The notes under the pieces were generated by a model. The model was not told the DNA's origin. It saw only the letters and a program-made list of their open reading frames with translations, and searched no databases. A program made the position numbers and the translations under genes. This document shows positions 1 to 9,585 of a DNA stretch of 64,000 nt, in pieces. Source of the stretch: Pseudomonas syringae (lineage in GTDB: Bacteria; Pseudomonadota; Gammaproteobacteria; Pseudomonadales; Pseudomonadaceae); contig NZ_JPQU01000024.1 in the NCBI RefSeq assembly GCF_000737245.1, forward strand, positions 39,315-103,314, given 5' to 3'. Position 1 is the first letter of the stretch, and each line of letters opens with the position of its first letter.

Positions 1-1
1 G

Positions 2-1957
2 CTGGACGTGATCGAGCGTCTTGCGCTGGAAAAAGACATCGCCCTGTATCGCGATAGCACCAATATCGCCTTCACGCCGATGCTCGACGGCAAGGCGCTG
101 GATGAGGCTGAGTTTTCGCAGTTGCCTGAGGCTGACCGCGAGCGTTTCCATGAGGATATCTCCGGCCTCGAGGAACGCTTGAACGAAGAGCTCGCCAGCC
201 TGCCACAGTGGAAGCGTGAGTCCAGCAACCAGCTGCGTCAGCTCAACGAAGAGACCATCACTCTGGCGTTGCAGCCTTTGCTGGCGCCGTTGTCCGAGCA
301 ATACGCCGAAAACGCAGCTGTGTGTGCCTATCTGCAGGCCATGCAGGTTTACCTGCTGAAAACCGTGGTCGAGCAGTTGGTCGACGACAGCAAGACCGAC
401 GCTCAGGCGCGCAAGCTGCTTGAAGAGCAATACAGTCCGAGCCTGGTGGTCGGTCATTCGGCCAGTGGCGGCGCCCCGGTGGTGTTCGAGCCGCACCCGA
501 CTTACGACAACCTGTTCGGTCGCATCGAGTACAGCACCGATCAAGGCGCGCTCTACACCACGTATCGGCAGCTACGGCCCGGTGCGTTGCATCGTGCCAA
601 CGGTGGCTTCCTGATTCTGGAAGCGGAAAAAATGCTCAGCGAGCCGTTTGTCTGGGACGCACTCAAGCGTGCATTGCAGTCGCGCAAGCTGAAGATGGAA
701 TCGCCGTTGGGTGAAATGGGCCGCCTCGCCACGGTCAGCCTCACCCCGCAAGTCATTCCGCTGCAGGTCAAAGTGATCATCATCGGTGCGCGTTCGCTGT
801 ATTACACGCTGCAAGATCTGGATCCGGACTTCCAGGAGATGTTTCGCGTACTGGTGGATTTCGACGAAGACATCCCGATGTACGACGAAACTCTGGAGCA
901 GTTCGCTCAGTTGCTGAAAACCCGTACTTCTGAAGAAGGCATGGCGCCGTTGACGGCCGATGCCGTGGCACGTCTGGCGACTTACAGCGCACGTCTGGCT
1001 GAGCATCAGGGGCGTTTGTCGGCGCGTATTGGTGATTTGTTTCAACTGGTCAGCGAAGCGGATTTCATTCGCCAGCTGGCCAGCGATGACAAAACCGACG
1101 CCGGCCACATCGAACGGGCGCTCAAGGCCAAGGCCACGCGCACCGGGCGGGTGTCGGCACGGATTCTCGATGACATGCTCGCCGGTATCATCCTCATCGA
1201 TACCGATGGCGCTGCGGTGGGCAAATGCAACGGCCTGACCGTGCTGGAAGTTGGCGATTCGGCCTTTGGTGTGCCGGCGCGGATTTCTGCAACGGTTTAC
1301 CCCGGTGGCAGCGGCATCGTCGACATCGAACGTGAGGTCAACCTTGGCCAGCCGATTCACTCCAAAGGCGTGATGATCCTGACCGGCTATCTGGGCAGCC
1401 GGTATGCGCAGGAATTCCCGCTGGCGATCTCCGCGAGTATCGCTCTGGAGCAATCCTACGGTTATGTGGATGGCGACAGCGCGTCTCTCGGCGAGGCATG
1501 CACCTTGATCTCGGCATTGTCGAAAACGCCGCTCAAGCAGTGCTTCGCGATTACCGGATCGATCAACCAGTTCGGTGAAGTGCAGGCAGTGGGCGGGGTC
1601 AACGAGAAAATCGAAGGCTTCTTCCGGCTCTGCGAGGCACGTGGGCTGACGGGCGAGCAGGGCGCAATCATTCCACAAGCCAACGTAGCGACGCTGATGC
1701 TTGATGAGCGTGTGCTGCAGGCCGTGCGCGCCGGGCAATTTCATGTGTATGCGGTGCGTCAGGCTGACGAAGCCTTGAGCCTGCTGGTGGGTGAGCCTGC
1801 GGGCGAGCCGGACGAGAATGGCGAATTCCCGGAGGGCAGCGTCAACGCCCGGGTCGTCGAGCGCTTGAGGGACATCGCTGAAATGCTCAGTGATGAAGAC
1901 CTCAAGGAAGAGCTGGAGAAGGAGCCAGCGCAGTTGGCGCCTGAGTTGAAGCCTTAA
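2..1957 (+). CDS. Lon-family ATP-dependent protease, C-terminal part (5' truncated by window)
   Basis: The reading frame is open from base 2, so the N-terminus lies upstream; the GTG at 8 is internal. The visible 650 residues carry a coiled, charged stretch, an AAA-like region and a C-terminal Lon peptidase domain. The Lon Ser-Lys dyad is visible: Ser in the GDSAS motif (residue 491 counted from base 8) and Lys in NEKIEGF (residue 534). Their 43-residue spacing equals that of E. coli Lon. This is the Lon-related putative protease class (PA4576-like; usually about 800 aa, from memory), a cytoplasmic enzyme distinct from housekeeping Lon. It ends in an acidic tail of unknown role. A REP element follows the stop immediately. 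Confidence 0.9.
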   Translation: MDVIERLALEKDIALYRDSTNIAFTPMLDGKALDEAEFSQLPEADRERFHEDISGLEERLNEELASLPQWKRESSNQLRQLNEETITLALQPLLAPLSEQYAENAAVCAYLQAMQVYLLKTVVEQLVDDSKTDAQARKLLEEQYSPSLVVGHSASGGAPVVFEPHPTYDNLFGRIEYSTDQGALYTTYRQLRPGALHRANGGFLILEAEKMLSEPFVWDALKRALQSRKLKMESPLGEMGRLATVSLTPQVIPLQVKVIIIGARSLYYTLQDLDPDFQEMFRVLVDFDEDIPMYDETLEQFAQLLKTRTSEEGMAPLTADAVARLATYSARLAEHQGRLSARIGDLFQLVSEADFIRQLASDDKTDAGHIERALKAKATRTGRVSARILDDMLAGIILIDTDGAAVGKCNGLTVLEVGDSAFGVPARISATVYPGGSGIVDIEREVNLGQPIHSKGVMILTGYLGSRYAQEFPLAISASIALEQSYGYVDGDSASLGEACTLISALSKTPLKQCFAITGSINQFGEVQAVGGVNEKIEGFFRLCEARGLTGEQGAIIPQANVATLMLDERVLQAVRAGQFHVYAVRQADEALSLLVGEPAGEPDENGEFPEGSVNARVVERLRDIAEMLSDEDLKEELEKEPAQLAPELKP

Positions 1958-1968
1958 ACACCAGATTT

Positions 1969-2057
1969 CTGTAGGAGCGAGCTTGCTCGCGATGGCGTCA
2001 CTTCAGACGAATTTATCGATAGATAAACACCCATCGCGAGCAAGCTCGCTCCTACAG
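1969..2057. repeat. REP-type inverted repeat pair (GAGCTTGCTCGC family)
   Basis: Perfect 27-bp arms (1969-1995 and 2031-2057) flank a 35-nt spacer. The outer part is CTGTAGGAGC and the inner part GAGCTTGCTCGCGATGG. It lies 11 nt after the Lon-like stop codon, a position suited to stabilising or terminating that mRNA. Confidence 0.9.
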
Positions 2058-2204
2058 GGTCTTCTAGCGAAAACCGTTCATCCCCCAGCCTTTCTCAATT
2101 CACCATTTCTTCTATTCTGTCTCGTTACCACGGTTGTCAAAGGGACTGACGCGCCTTACAGCACTTCATGTGCGGCGAATACCGTAGCCAATAAGGAGCT
2201 CGCC

Positions 2205-2534
2205 ATGCCGCGCAGCCTCTGTCTTACCCGCCAATGTCTGGGTCTGATGACCCGAATCGAATGCGCGATACGCCCCCTTTCAGGTGAAAACGGCATGTGG
2301 ACGTTGCTGTTTGCGGCTGGAATGTCCGGGGAGCAACCTTCCGCCATCAAATGCCAGGGGCCTTTTTCCGGGCCTAAAGCTGCTGAGTCAGTCATGACCG
2401 CCATCGCCGAAAGCCTTGTCCTGCATGGTTATCAGCAAGTGGATGACATGCCGATCTGGGGTTTGCATTTACAGAGTGAACTGCGCCGCATCAATGCTGA
2501 CACCTCGCGGATCCAACGCAGCTCGCCGTTCTAA
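2205..2534 (+). CDS. conserved hypothetical protein, 109 aa
   Basis: The start MPRSLCL is chosen because AAGGAG sits at 2193-2198, 6 nt upstream. A longer in-frame start at 1983 would read through the REP element and is rejected. The protein is small and soluble-looking, with a MWTLLFAAGM-type hydrophobic patch, a GPFSGPKAAESVMTAIAESL helix-like stretch and a C-terminus rich in charged and polar residues. I recognise no domain. It occupies the position of PA4575 of PAO1 between the Lon-like protease and the UPF0114 gene, which suggests a pseudomonad-conserved protein of unknown function. Confidence 0.7.
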   Translation: MPRSLCLTRQCLGLMTRIECAIRPLSGENGMWTLLFAAGMSGEQPSAIKCQGPFSGPKAAESVMTAIAESLVLHGYQQVDDMPIWGLHLQSELRRINADTSRIQRSSPF

Positions 2535-2554
2535 GCCGTTTTACTCATCTCCAG

Positions 2555-2601
2555 ACGTAACCTTGCCGTTCGCTTGAAGCGAAAGGCAGCAGTGGTTACG
2601 T
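2555..2601 (+). other. three-tier stem-loop, candidate structured RNA or terminator
   Basis: ACGTAACC (2555-2562) pairs with GGTTACGT (2594-2601). Inside it TGCC pairs with GGCA, and the apex is TTCGCTT-G-AAGCGAA, a near-continuous stem. No T-run follows, so it is not a canonical terminator for the preceding gene. The gap to the next gene (2535-2696) otherwise shows only a TATACT box near 2660. Confidence 0.6.
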
Positions 2602-2696
2602 TGTCTCAGCCCCCTCTGCGCGGCTTTAGGTCACATTCTGCGAATTCCAGATGGGCTGATATACTCGCCGGCATTTCCAAACATCTGTGAGTCTCA

Positions 2697-3185
2697 ATGG
2701 AACGCTTTATCGAAAATGCCATGTACGCCTCGCGCTGGCTGCTGGCTCCGCTGTATTTCGGTTTGTCCCTGGGTTTGCTGGCACTGGTCCTGAAATTCTT
2801 TCAGGAAATCATCCACGTTCTGCCCAACGTCTTCGCACTGGCTGAGTCGGATCTGATTCTGGTTTTGTTGTCGCTGATCGACATGGCGCTGGTCGGCGGC
2901 CTGTTGGTCATGGTGATGATCTCCGGTTACGAGAACTTCGTCTCCCAGCTGGATATTGACGACGATAAAGAGAAACTCAACTGGCTGGGCACCATGGACT
3001 CTTCGTCGCTGAAGATGAAAGTGGCGGCTTCTATCGTTGCGATTTCCTCTATCCACCTGCTGCGTGTGTTCATGGATGCGAAGAACATCGAGTCGGAGCA
3101 CCTGATGTGGTACGTGATCATTCACATGACCTTCGTAGTCTCGGCATGCGCCATGGGTTATCTGGACAAGGTCACCAAGCACTGA
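2697..3185 (+). CDS. yqhA: UPF0114 / YqhA-family inner-membrane protein
   Basis: 162 aa. It begins [18 protein letters not shown], characteristic of the YqhA (TIGR00645) family, and has the family length. Four hydrophobic segments are visible: about residues 12-34, 52-76, 106-126 and 136-154. The loop between segments two and three is acidic (DIDDDKEK). It is predicted to sit in the cytoplasmic membrane; the molecular role of the family is unknown. The gene is a single unit preceded by 162 nt and followed by a DUF6482 gene in the same direction. Confidence 0.85.
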   Translation: MERFIENAMYASRWLLAPLYFGLSLGLLALVLKFFQEIIHVLPNVFALAESDLILVLLSLIDMALVGGLLVMVMISGYENFVSQLDIDDDKEKLNWLGTMDSSSLKMKVAASIVAISSIHLLRVFMDAKNIESEHLMWYVIIHMTFVVSACAMGYLDKVTKH

Positions 3186-3303
3186 TCGTTCAGCCGCGTG
3201 ATACAACGCCGCCCGGCCGTTGAAAGATGGACGGGCGGCGTCGTTTCTGGTGGTTGAAATCCGTTATCTTGGTATCCAGCCGCGATCAACGAGGGATTTG
3301 CAG

Positions 3304-3609
3304 ATGACCGAAAACCAATTGGCCGAACTTCTCAATGCTGGCTCTATCGACGAGCTGAACCTGATCTCCATTGAGGGTGGTATCTATCTGCTCGAAGCTC
3401 GTTCCATGGGCACAGTGCAACTGCTCAGGGGTGAGCGTGGCGAGACACGGCACTTGCGCTCCGTCGAGCACGCTCGTGAGTTGCTCCGGGAGTTCCCACC
3501 GGTGCCATTTCACTTGATCCACGCCGTGGTCCATGACGAAATGTGCGGCATGCCGGTGGATAAACGCGAGGCCCTGCGCGTGCCGATCAGTTTTGATTCG
3601 AAGTGGTAA
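3304..3609 (+). CDS. DUF6482 family small protein
   Basis: 101 aa starting MTENQLAELL; GAGGGATTTGCAG lies just upstream, and the earlier in-frame start at 3220 lacks a better site. The core matches pseudomonad proteins now called DUF6482 (older records misname them 'metal ABC transporter ATPase'). Recognisable pieces are ISIEGGIYLLEAR, LRELLREFPPVP-like and the conserved VVHDEMCGM segment followed by ALRVPI. There is no Walker motif, so the ATPase name is unsupported. It is probably a small cytoplasmic protein of unknown function, equivalent in position to PA4573. Confidence 0.75.
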   Translation: MTENQLAELLNAGSIDELNLISIEGGIYLLEARSMGTVQLLRGERGETRHLRSVEHARELLREFPPVPFHLIHAVVHDEMCGMPVDKREALRVPISFDSKW

Positions 3610-3640
3610 CGGCGGCACGTATCGCTGGATGCGCATAATC

Positions 3641-3730
3641 CTGTGGGAGCGGTGCTTGCCCGCGATAAGGCTGGACGCGATTCACTTTAGATCACCTAAA
3701 CCTTATCGCGGGCAAGCACCGCTCCCACAG
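3641..3730. repeat. REP-type inverted repeat pair (GGTGCTTGCCCGC family)
   Basis: Perfect 30-bp arms (3641-3670, 3701-3730). The inner core is GGTGCTTGCCCGCGATAAGG. Bases 3642-3690 are identical to 52508-52556, arm plus spacer, indicating a recent common source. Confidence 0.9.
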
Positions 3731-3825
3731 GTGCGTGTAGGGTCATAACGCCTATCTATGCTAGGCTTCTCGCCCTTTTGGTTCGGGGCGCTTTGTTTTG
3801 AGCGTTCCCTTTGCGGAGCAGTGAT

Positions 3826-4443
3826 ATGTCCGAAGTCAACCTGTCCACCGACGAAACCCGCGTTAGCTACGGCATCGGCCGTCAGTTGGGCGATCAGCTG
3901 CGCGACAACCCACCACCGGGCGTTAACCTGGAAGCGATCCTGGCTGGTTTGACCGATGCGTTCGGTGGCAAGCCGAGCCGTGTGGGTCCGGAAGAAATGT
4001 CCGCGAGCTTCAAAGTCATCCGCGAAATCATGCAAGCCGAAGCAGCTGCCAAAGCTGAGCAAGCTGCTGGCGCGGGCCTGGCTTACCTGGCTGAGAACGG
4101 CAAGCGCGAAGGCGTGACCACGCTGGCTTCCGGCCTGCAGTTCGAAGTCCTGACTACGGGTGACGGCGCCAAGCCGACTCGCGAAGATCAGGTCCGCACT
4201 CACTACCACGGCACGCTGATCGACGGCACCGTGTTCGACAGCTCCTACGAGCGTGGCGAGCCGGCTGAATTCCCGGTTGGTGGTGTGATCCCAGGCTGGA
4301 CCGAAGCTCTGCAGCTGATGAGCGCCGGTAGCAAATGGCGTCTGCACGTGCCGAGCGAGCTGGCTTACGGCGCTCAGGGCGTTGGTAGCATCCCGCCGCA
4401 CAGCGTACTGGTATTCGATGTCGAGCTGCTCGACGTTCTCTGA
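3826..4443 (+). CDS. fklB: FKBP-type peptidyl-prolyl cis-trans isomerase
   Basis: 205 aa from ATG 3826 (MSEVNLSTDE); GCGGAG lies 8 nt upstream, and the TTG at 3811 is less likely. The N-terminal half (about 1-100) is the helical dimerisation domain of the FklB/FkpA/Mip class. The C-terminal half is an FKBP domain, recognisable by VRTHYHGTLIDGTVFDSS, FPVGGVIPGWTEAL and the YGAQGVGSIPPHSVLVFDVEL strand. No signal peptide is seen, so it should act in the cytoplasm like FklB rather than the periplasm like FkpA. It is equivalent to PA4572 by position. Confidence 0.92.
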   Translation: MSEVNLSTDETRVSYGIGRQLGDQLRDNPPPGVNLEAILAGLTDAFGGKPSRVGPEEMSASFKVIREIMQAEAAAKAEQAAGAGLAYLAENGKREGVTTLASGLQFEVLTTGDGAKPTREDQVRTHYHGTLIDGTVFDSSYERGEPAEFPVGGVIPGWTEALQLMSAGSKWRLHVPSELAYGAQGVGSIPPHSVLVFDVELLDVL

Positions 4444-4523
4444 TCGACCTTTAGTCAATCAGTCGCGTGTTGAACGAATCGCTGTGATTCGTTCAGCACC
4501 GTTGGCCAACGACAGGTTCATGC

Positions 4524-4766
4524 TCAGTGCAGCTCGCTGATAGGGCGTAATGCCCGCGCATAGCAGAACAGAAACAGGTTACGCACCAGCTCCTTGAGAA
4601 CGATCGGCTCGCTTGAGCTCAAGTCATGCACATCCAGATCGCCCTGATCACGTAGTTCATCCAGCGCTTCCTCCTCCAATACCGCACAAACTTCACCCGT
4701 CTCGCGATGCAGTATTCGCAGATAAGGGTGTGGACGGTCCAGCCAGGCATCAATCAAATAGGTCAT
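4524..4766 (-). CDS. small conserved protein, probably iron-regulated (PA4570-like)
   Basis: 80 aa starting MTYLIDAWLDRPHPYLRI; AAGGAG lies 7 nt upstream on the minus strand. The product is acidic and soluble-looking (CAVLEEEALDELRD), with a C-terminal hydrophobic helix VRNLFLFCYARAL. I recognise no domain. The gene has the position of PA4570 of PAO1 next to ispB, which I recall, without being able to check, among genes induced by iron starvation. A Fur-box-like palindrome lies 24 nt upstream of the start and supports iron control here. The adjacent cytochrome c gene of PAO1 (PA4571) is not present. Confidence 0.75.
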   Translation of the reverse strand: MTYLIDAWLDRPHPYLRILHRETGEVCAVLEEEALDELRDQGDLDVHDLSSSEPIVLKELVRNLFLFCYARALRPISELH

Positions 4767-4788
4767 GTCGTTCTCCTTGAAAAGTTTC

Positions 4789-4807
4789 AATGAGAATAAT
4801 TCTTATT
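4789..4807 (-). promoter_or_regulatory. candidate Fur box
   Basis: AATGAGAAT-A-ATTCTTATT is a 9-1-9 palindrome with one mismatch, close to the classical Fur consensus GATAATGATAATCATTATC. It sits just upstream of the 4766 start, where a repressor would cover the promoter. A weaker half-match (TTGAGAATTGTTCGCATT) lies around 4829-4846. Confidence 0.7.
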
Positions 4808-4899
4808 GGCGGAATAGCAAGTCTCTATTGAGAATTGTTCGCATTTTACGCTGAGTGGTTGATGTGGGTCAGCTGCAGTTGGTGATTTGGAATGGGTTT

Positions 4900-4992
4900 C
4901 CTGTGGGAGCGAGGCTTGCCCGCGATAAGGTTTCGGTGATCTGTCTGTTAAAACGCGGTGTCTGTAACGCGGGCAAGCAACGCTCCCACAGG
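4900..4992. repeat. REP-type inverted repeat pair, imperfect
   Basis: The left part CCTGTGGGAGCGAGGCTTGCC and the right part GGGCAAGCAACGCTCCCACAGG are complementary apart from single-base differences. The inner CGCGATAAGG is kept only on the left; the right arm has decayed. It lies between two 3'/5' ends, the ispB terminator and the Fur-box gene. Confidence 0.85.
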
Positions 4993-5021
4993 ATCGAGGT
5001 AATTCACGAAATCGGGCCCAA

Positions 5022-5053
5022 CAAAAAGCCCGTCACATGGACGGGCTCTTTCG
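5022..5053 (-). terminator. rho-independent terminator of ispB
   Basis: The stem GCCCGT/ACGGGC (5028-5033, 5041-5046) has a CACATGG loop. On the minus strand it is followed by a T-run (AAAAA on plus at 5023-5027). It lies 14 nt beyond the ispB stop. Confidence 0.8.
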
Positions 5054-5066
5054 AAACAGCGGGCGA

Positions 5067-6035
5067 TCAGTGGGTACGGGCTACCGCAAACTCACTCAGC
5101 TCCACCAGCGCGTCGCGGTATTCGCTCGGCGGCAGGGCTTCCAGGCATTTGATTGCGCGGGCGACATAGTCACGGGCCAACTGGGCGGTGTAATCCAGTG
5201 CACCGGCGCTTTCGACGGCGGCGCGGATGCTTTCCAGATCTTCCAGGCCGCCTTTCTGAATGGCCTGACGGACCAATGCAGCCTGTTCGGCTGTGCCTTC
5301 GCGCATGGTGTAGATCAGCGGCAGGGTCGGCTTGCCTTCGGCCAGATCGTCACCGACGTTCTTGCCTAGGGTTTCAGCGTCGCCACGGTAGTCGAGCAGG
5401 TCGTCTACCAGCTGGAAAGCCACACCCAGGTGGTCGCCGAAGGTGCGCAGGGCTTCACTTTGCTCTTCACTGGCGTTGCACAGCGCGGCGGCGCTATGGG
5501 TCGAGGCTTCGAACAGCATGGCTGTCTTGCCGCGAATCACTTCCATATAGGTTTCTTCGGTGGTGCTGGCGTCACGAACTTTCGACAGCTGCAACACTTC
5601 GCCCTCGGCGATTACCCTGGTCGCTTTCGACAGGATCTTCATCACCGGCATCGAGCCGAGTTCGACCATCATTTCGAACGAGCGGGAATAAAGGAAGTCG
5701 CCCACCAGCACGCTGGGTGCGTTGCCCCACAGTGCGTTGGCGGTAGAGCGGCCGCGGCGCATGCCGGACATGTCGACCACGTCGTCATGCAGCAAGGTCG
5801 CGGTGTGCAGAAATTCGATGGTGGCAGCCAGCAGGCGCAGGTCATCGCCCTCACGGCCCAGTGCTTTGCCACAGAGCAGCACAAGTAATGGACGCAGGCG
5901 TTTACCGCCAGCAGAGGTTATGTAGTCGCCGATTTTCGAGACCAACGGTACCCGCGACGTCAGCTGCTTCTTGATAATGACGTCGACGGCACTAAAATCG
6001 TCCGCCACTGCGCGGTAGAAGGCTTGAGGTTGCAT
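5067..6035 (-). CDS. ispB: octaprenyl diphosphate synthase
   Basis: 322 aa trans-isoprenyl diphosphate synthase that elongates farnesyl diphosphate with isopentenyl diphosphate to make the ubiquinone side chain. Both aspartate-rich motifs that bind Mg-diphosphate are present: DDVVD at 84-88 (in LLHDDVVDMSGMRRG) and DDLLD at 211-215. The GGKRLRP substrate motif is at 43-49. Length is normal for IspB. It is divergently transcribed from rplU-rpmA, the arrangement conserved in gamma-proteobacteria, and has its own terminator. The ubiquinone chain length (Q9 is typical for Pseudomonas) cannot be read with certainty from the sequence. Confidence 0.95.
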   Translation of the reverse strand: MQPQAFYRAVADDFSAVDVIIKKQLTSRVPLVSKIGDYITSAGGKRLRPLLVLLCGKALGREGDDLRLLAATIEFLHTATLLHDDVVDMSGMRRGRSTANALWGNAPSVLVGDFLYSRSFEMMVELGSMPVMKILSKATRVIAEGEVLQLSKVRDASTTEETYMEVIRGKTAMLFEASTHSAAALCNASEEQSEALRTFGDHLGVAFQLVDDLLDYRGDAETLGKNVGDDLAEGKPTLPLIYTMREGTAEQAALVRQAIQKGGLEDLESIRAAVESAGALDYTAQLARDYVARAIKCLEALPPSEYRDALVELSEFAVARTH

Positions 6036-6114
6036 CAGCGAGAGGTGCTCCAGAAGGGTTGCGCCGCATGCTAGGTCGCGGGTCAGAGCGTGTCAAGGTA
6101 TGACATCCAGCCTC

Positions 6115-6143
6115 TTGCAACAGCACGGGGCGTTGCGTACAAT
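6115..6143 (+). promoter_or_regulatory. sigma-70 promoter of rplU-rpmA
   Basis: TTGCAA (6115-6120), a 17-nt spacer and TACAAT (6138-6143), followed by the GC-rich discriminator CGCGCACC typical of stringently controlled ribosomal promoters. Transcription from here gives a roughly 125-nt leader before rplU. Confidence 0.75.
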
Positions 6144-6275
6144 CGCGCACCCTAACTTTCCTGGGCAGCACCTGCCTTACGCAATTGCGACCGGGCCGTT
6201 CCAGCCCCAAGCAGCCATGCCAGCCGATACTCTACTTATAAAGAGCTGGGTGAGCAGGATTTACGGAGAAATACC

Positions 6276-6590
6276 ATGTCTTATGCAGTAATCGTTACCG
6301 GTGGCAAGCAGTACAAAGTTGCTCCAGGTGAATACCTGAAGATCGAAAAGCTGGAAATCGCTACCGGCGAATCCGTTACTTTTGATCGCGTTCTGTTGGT
6401 TGCCAATGGCGACGACGTTAACATCGGCGCACCAGTTGTTGCCGGCGCTACCGTTGTAGCTGAAGTGATCTCCCAAGGTCGCCACGACAAAATTCGCATC
6501 ATCAAGTTCCGTCGTCGTAAGCACCACATGAAGCGTATGGGCCACCGCCAGTGGTACACCGAGATCAAAATCACCGGTATTCAGGCTTAA
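6276..6590 (+). CDS. rplU: 50S ribosomal protein L21
   Basis: 104 aa, starting [20 protein letters not shown], the hallmark N-terminus of bL21. The [16 protein letters not shown] basic stretch (about 75-92) that contacts 23S rRNA is intact, and length is standard. The ATG is preceded by ACGGAG. rpmA follows after 34 nt, and the two form the conserved L21-L27 operon driven from the promoter at 6115. The roughly 125-nt untranslated leader could carry regulation, but I see no recognised leader motif. Confidence 0.98.
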   Translation: MSYAVIVTGGKQYKVAPGEYLKIEKLEIATGESVTFDRVLLVANGDDVNIGAPVVAGATVVAEVISQGRHDKIRIIKFRRRKHHMKRMGHRQWYTEIKITGIQA

Positions 6591-6624
6591 TTTCAGCCTA
6601 ATCCCTCACTAGGAGAATTGACTC

Positions 6625-6900
6625 ATGGCACACAAAAAAGCTGGTGGTAGTACCCGTAACGGTCGCGATTCAGAAGCTAAACGCCTTGGCGTGAAGATGT
6701 ATGGCGGCCAGGCAATCATTCCGGGCAACATCATCGTGCGTCAGCGCGGCACCCAATTCCACGCTGGCTACGGCGTTGGTATGGGCAAAGATCACACCCT
6801 GTTCGCGAAAGTGGAAGGCGTGATCAAGTTCCAGGTTAAAGGCGCCTTCGGTCGTCGCTACGTGAGCATCGTTCCGAAGACTGAAGTCTCCGCAGCGTAA
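6625..6900 (+). CDS. rpmA: 50S ribosomal protein L27
   Basis: 91 aa, starting [20 protein letters not shown] with no cleavable N-terminal extension, so the conserved N-terminal arm reaching the peptidyl-transferase centre is directly exposed after Met removal. [16 protein letters not shown] is intact. AGGAGAA lies upstream of the ATG. The C-terminus ([13 protein letters not shown]) is slightly longer than the usual 85 aa. It is the second gene of the rplU operon and is followed by a strong terminator. Confidence 0.98.
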   Translation: MAHKKAGGSTRNGRDSEAKRLGVKMYGGQAIIPGNIIVRQRGTQFHAGYGVGMGKDHTLFAKVEGVIKFQVKGAFGRRYVSIVPKTEVSAA

Positions 6901-6915
6901 TCATGCAGCAGCTGG

Positions 6916-6946
6916 AAAAGCCCTGTCTCGCGACGGGGCTTTTTCG
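6916..6946 (+). terminator. rho-independent terminator of rplU-rpmA
   Basis: Stem AGCCCTGTC/GACGGGGCT with a short CGC-type loop, followed by TTTTT. It lies 16 nt beyond the rpmA stop. Confidence 0.9.
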
Positions 6947-6983
6947 TTTTTGAAGGATGTGGCTGTAAAAGGCTTTGGTGAGT

Positions 6984-7075
6984 CTCTTGCAAAACTGTTT
7001 GTGCGGGCTGTTGTGATGTTGACCTCTGAGGTCGCTGGTTTTTGATCGGTATCGCAACGCTCATTTTTGCAAGAG
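6984..7075. repeat. inverted repeat resembling a small MITE or IS remnant
   Basis: CTCTTGCAAAA (6984-6994) is perfectly inverted as TTTTGCAAGAG (7065-7075), with 70 nt between. AAGGCT occurs outside both arms in inverted orientation (6969-6974 and 7074-7079). TTGCAAAA-type ends are common at IS termini. There is no coding capacity. The repeat fills most of the rpmA-obg gap. Confidence 0.4.
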
Positions 7076-7085
7076 CCTTATGTAA

Positions 7086-8351
<1,266 letters not shown>

Positions 8352-8370
8352 TCCTCTGCAGTAAACTAGA

Positions 8371-8397
8371 CGCCGCTTATTTATAAGCGGCGTTTTT
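8371..8397 (+). terminator. rho-independent terminator of obg
   Basis: CGCCGCTTAT/ATAAGCGGCG forms a stem with a very short loop, followed by TTTTT. It lies 20 nt after the obg stop. Confidence 0.9.
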
Positions 8398-8451
8398 GTA
8401 TCTGATATCTTGAATTTGTATCTACCAAAACTCTCTGGCTAAGGTTGGAAG

Positions 8452-9573
8452 ATGATGCGCAGCAAAGTGACAGGTGCCCAGCGTTGGGTCGTGAAGATTG
8501 GCAGCGCCTTGCTGACGGCAGATGGCAAAGGGCTGGATCGTTCGGCGATGGGTGTTTGGGTCGAGCAGATGGTGGCGCTGCACGAAGCAGGCGTTGAATT
8601 GGTGCTGGTGTCTTCCGGTGCCGTGGCTGCCGGTATGAGCCGTTTGGGCTGGACGTCGCGACCCAGTGCCATGCATGAGCTGCAGGCCGCTGCCGCAATC
8701 GGTCAGATGGGTCTGGTTCAGGCGTGGGAATCCAGTTTTGCCGAGCATGGCCGCCATACAGCGCAGATTCTTCTGACACACGATGATTTGTCTGATCGCA
8801 AACGCTACCTGAACGCTCGCAGCACCTTGCGCACCCTTGTTGAGTTGGGCGTGGTGCCGGTCATCAACGAAAACGACACCGTTGTGACTGACGAGATCCG
8901 CTTTGGTGACAACGACACCCTGGCTGCGCTGGTCGCCAATCTGGTTGAAGCGGACTTGCTGGTGATTCTGACTGACCGTGACGGCATGTTTGATGCGGAT
9001 CCGCGCAACAATCCCGAGGCGCAGTTGATTTACGAAGCTCGGGCGGATGATCCGGCGCTGGATGCGGTCGCCGGCGGCACGGGTGGTGCGCTGGGGCGTG
9101 GCGGTATGCAGACCAAGCTTCGTGCCGCTCGTCTGGCGGCTCGCTCGGGGGCGCACACCGTCATCGTTGGCGGGCGCATTGAGCGCGTGCTGGCTCGTCT
9201 GAAGGCGGGTGAGCGGCTGGGTACGCTCCTGTCGCCTGAGCGCGAGATGCTTGCTGCTCGCAAGCAGTGGTTGGCGGGGCATCTGCAAACCCGTGGCACC
9301 CTGGTGCTGGATGAAGGTGCTGTCGCGGCGCTGAGTCGTGATCACAAAAGCCTGTTGCCGGTGGGCGTCAAGCTGGTGCAAGGCAGTTTCCGTCGCGGTG
9401 AGATGGTGGTTTGTGTTGCGCCTGACGGCCGAGAAATCGCTCGGGGTTTGAGCAACTACAGTGCCCTTGAAGCTCAAAAAATAATTGGTCAGTCTTCCGA
9501 GGCTATCGTGCGCGTGCTCGGCTATATGGCTGAACCGGAGCTGGTGCATCGGGATAACCTGATACTGGTTTGA
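8452..9573 (+). CDS. proB: glutamate 5-kinase
   Basis: 373 aa; the first enzyme of proline synthesis, phosphorylating glutamate to gamma-glutamyl phosphate. The amino-acid kinase domain (about 9-255) shows VVKIGSALL, the [10 protein letters not shown] glycine loop, NENDTV and [14 protein letters not shown]-terminal PUA domain (about 280-360; [24 protein letters not shown]) is present as in E. coli ProB. Two consecutive ATG codons occur (8452, 8455) and either may be used. It follows obg after a terminator, so it probably has its own promoter. The usual feedback inhibition by proline is inferred from the family. Confidence 0.96.
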   Translation: MMRSKVTGAQRWVVKIGSALLTADGKGLDRSAMGVWVEQMVALHEAGVELVLVSSGAVAAGMSRLGWTSRPSAMHELQAAAAIGQMGLVQAWESSFAEHGRHTAQILLTHDDLSDRKRYLNARSTLRTLVELGVVPVINENDTVVTDEIRFGDNDTLAALVANLVEADLLVILTDRDGMFDADPRNNPEAQLIYEARADDPALDAVAGGTGGALGRGGMQTKLRAARLAARSGAHTVIVGGRIERVLARLKAGERLGTLLSPEREMLAARKQWLAGHLQTRGTLVLDEGAVAALSRDHKSLLPVGVKLVQGSFRRGEMVVCVAPDGREIARGLSNYSALEAQKIIGQSSEAIVRVLGYMAEPELVHRDNLILV

Positions 9574-9585
9574 AATGCTGTTTCT

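Noticed and set aside
572..1744. 390-codon minus-strand frame opposite the Lon-like gene
   Set aside because: Shadow frame with no ribosome site; Lon catalytic dyad intact on plus.
1983..2204. N-terminal extension of the 109-aa hypothetical protein
   Set aside because: It would translate a REP element and lacks a ribosome site, whereas AAGGAG precedes the ATG at 2205.
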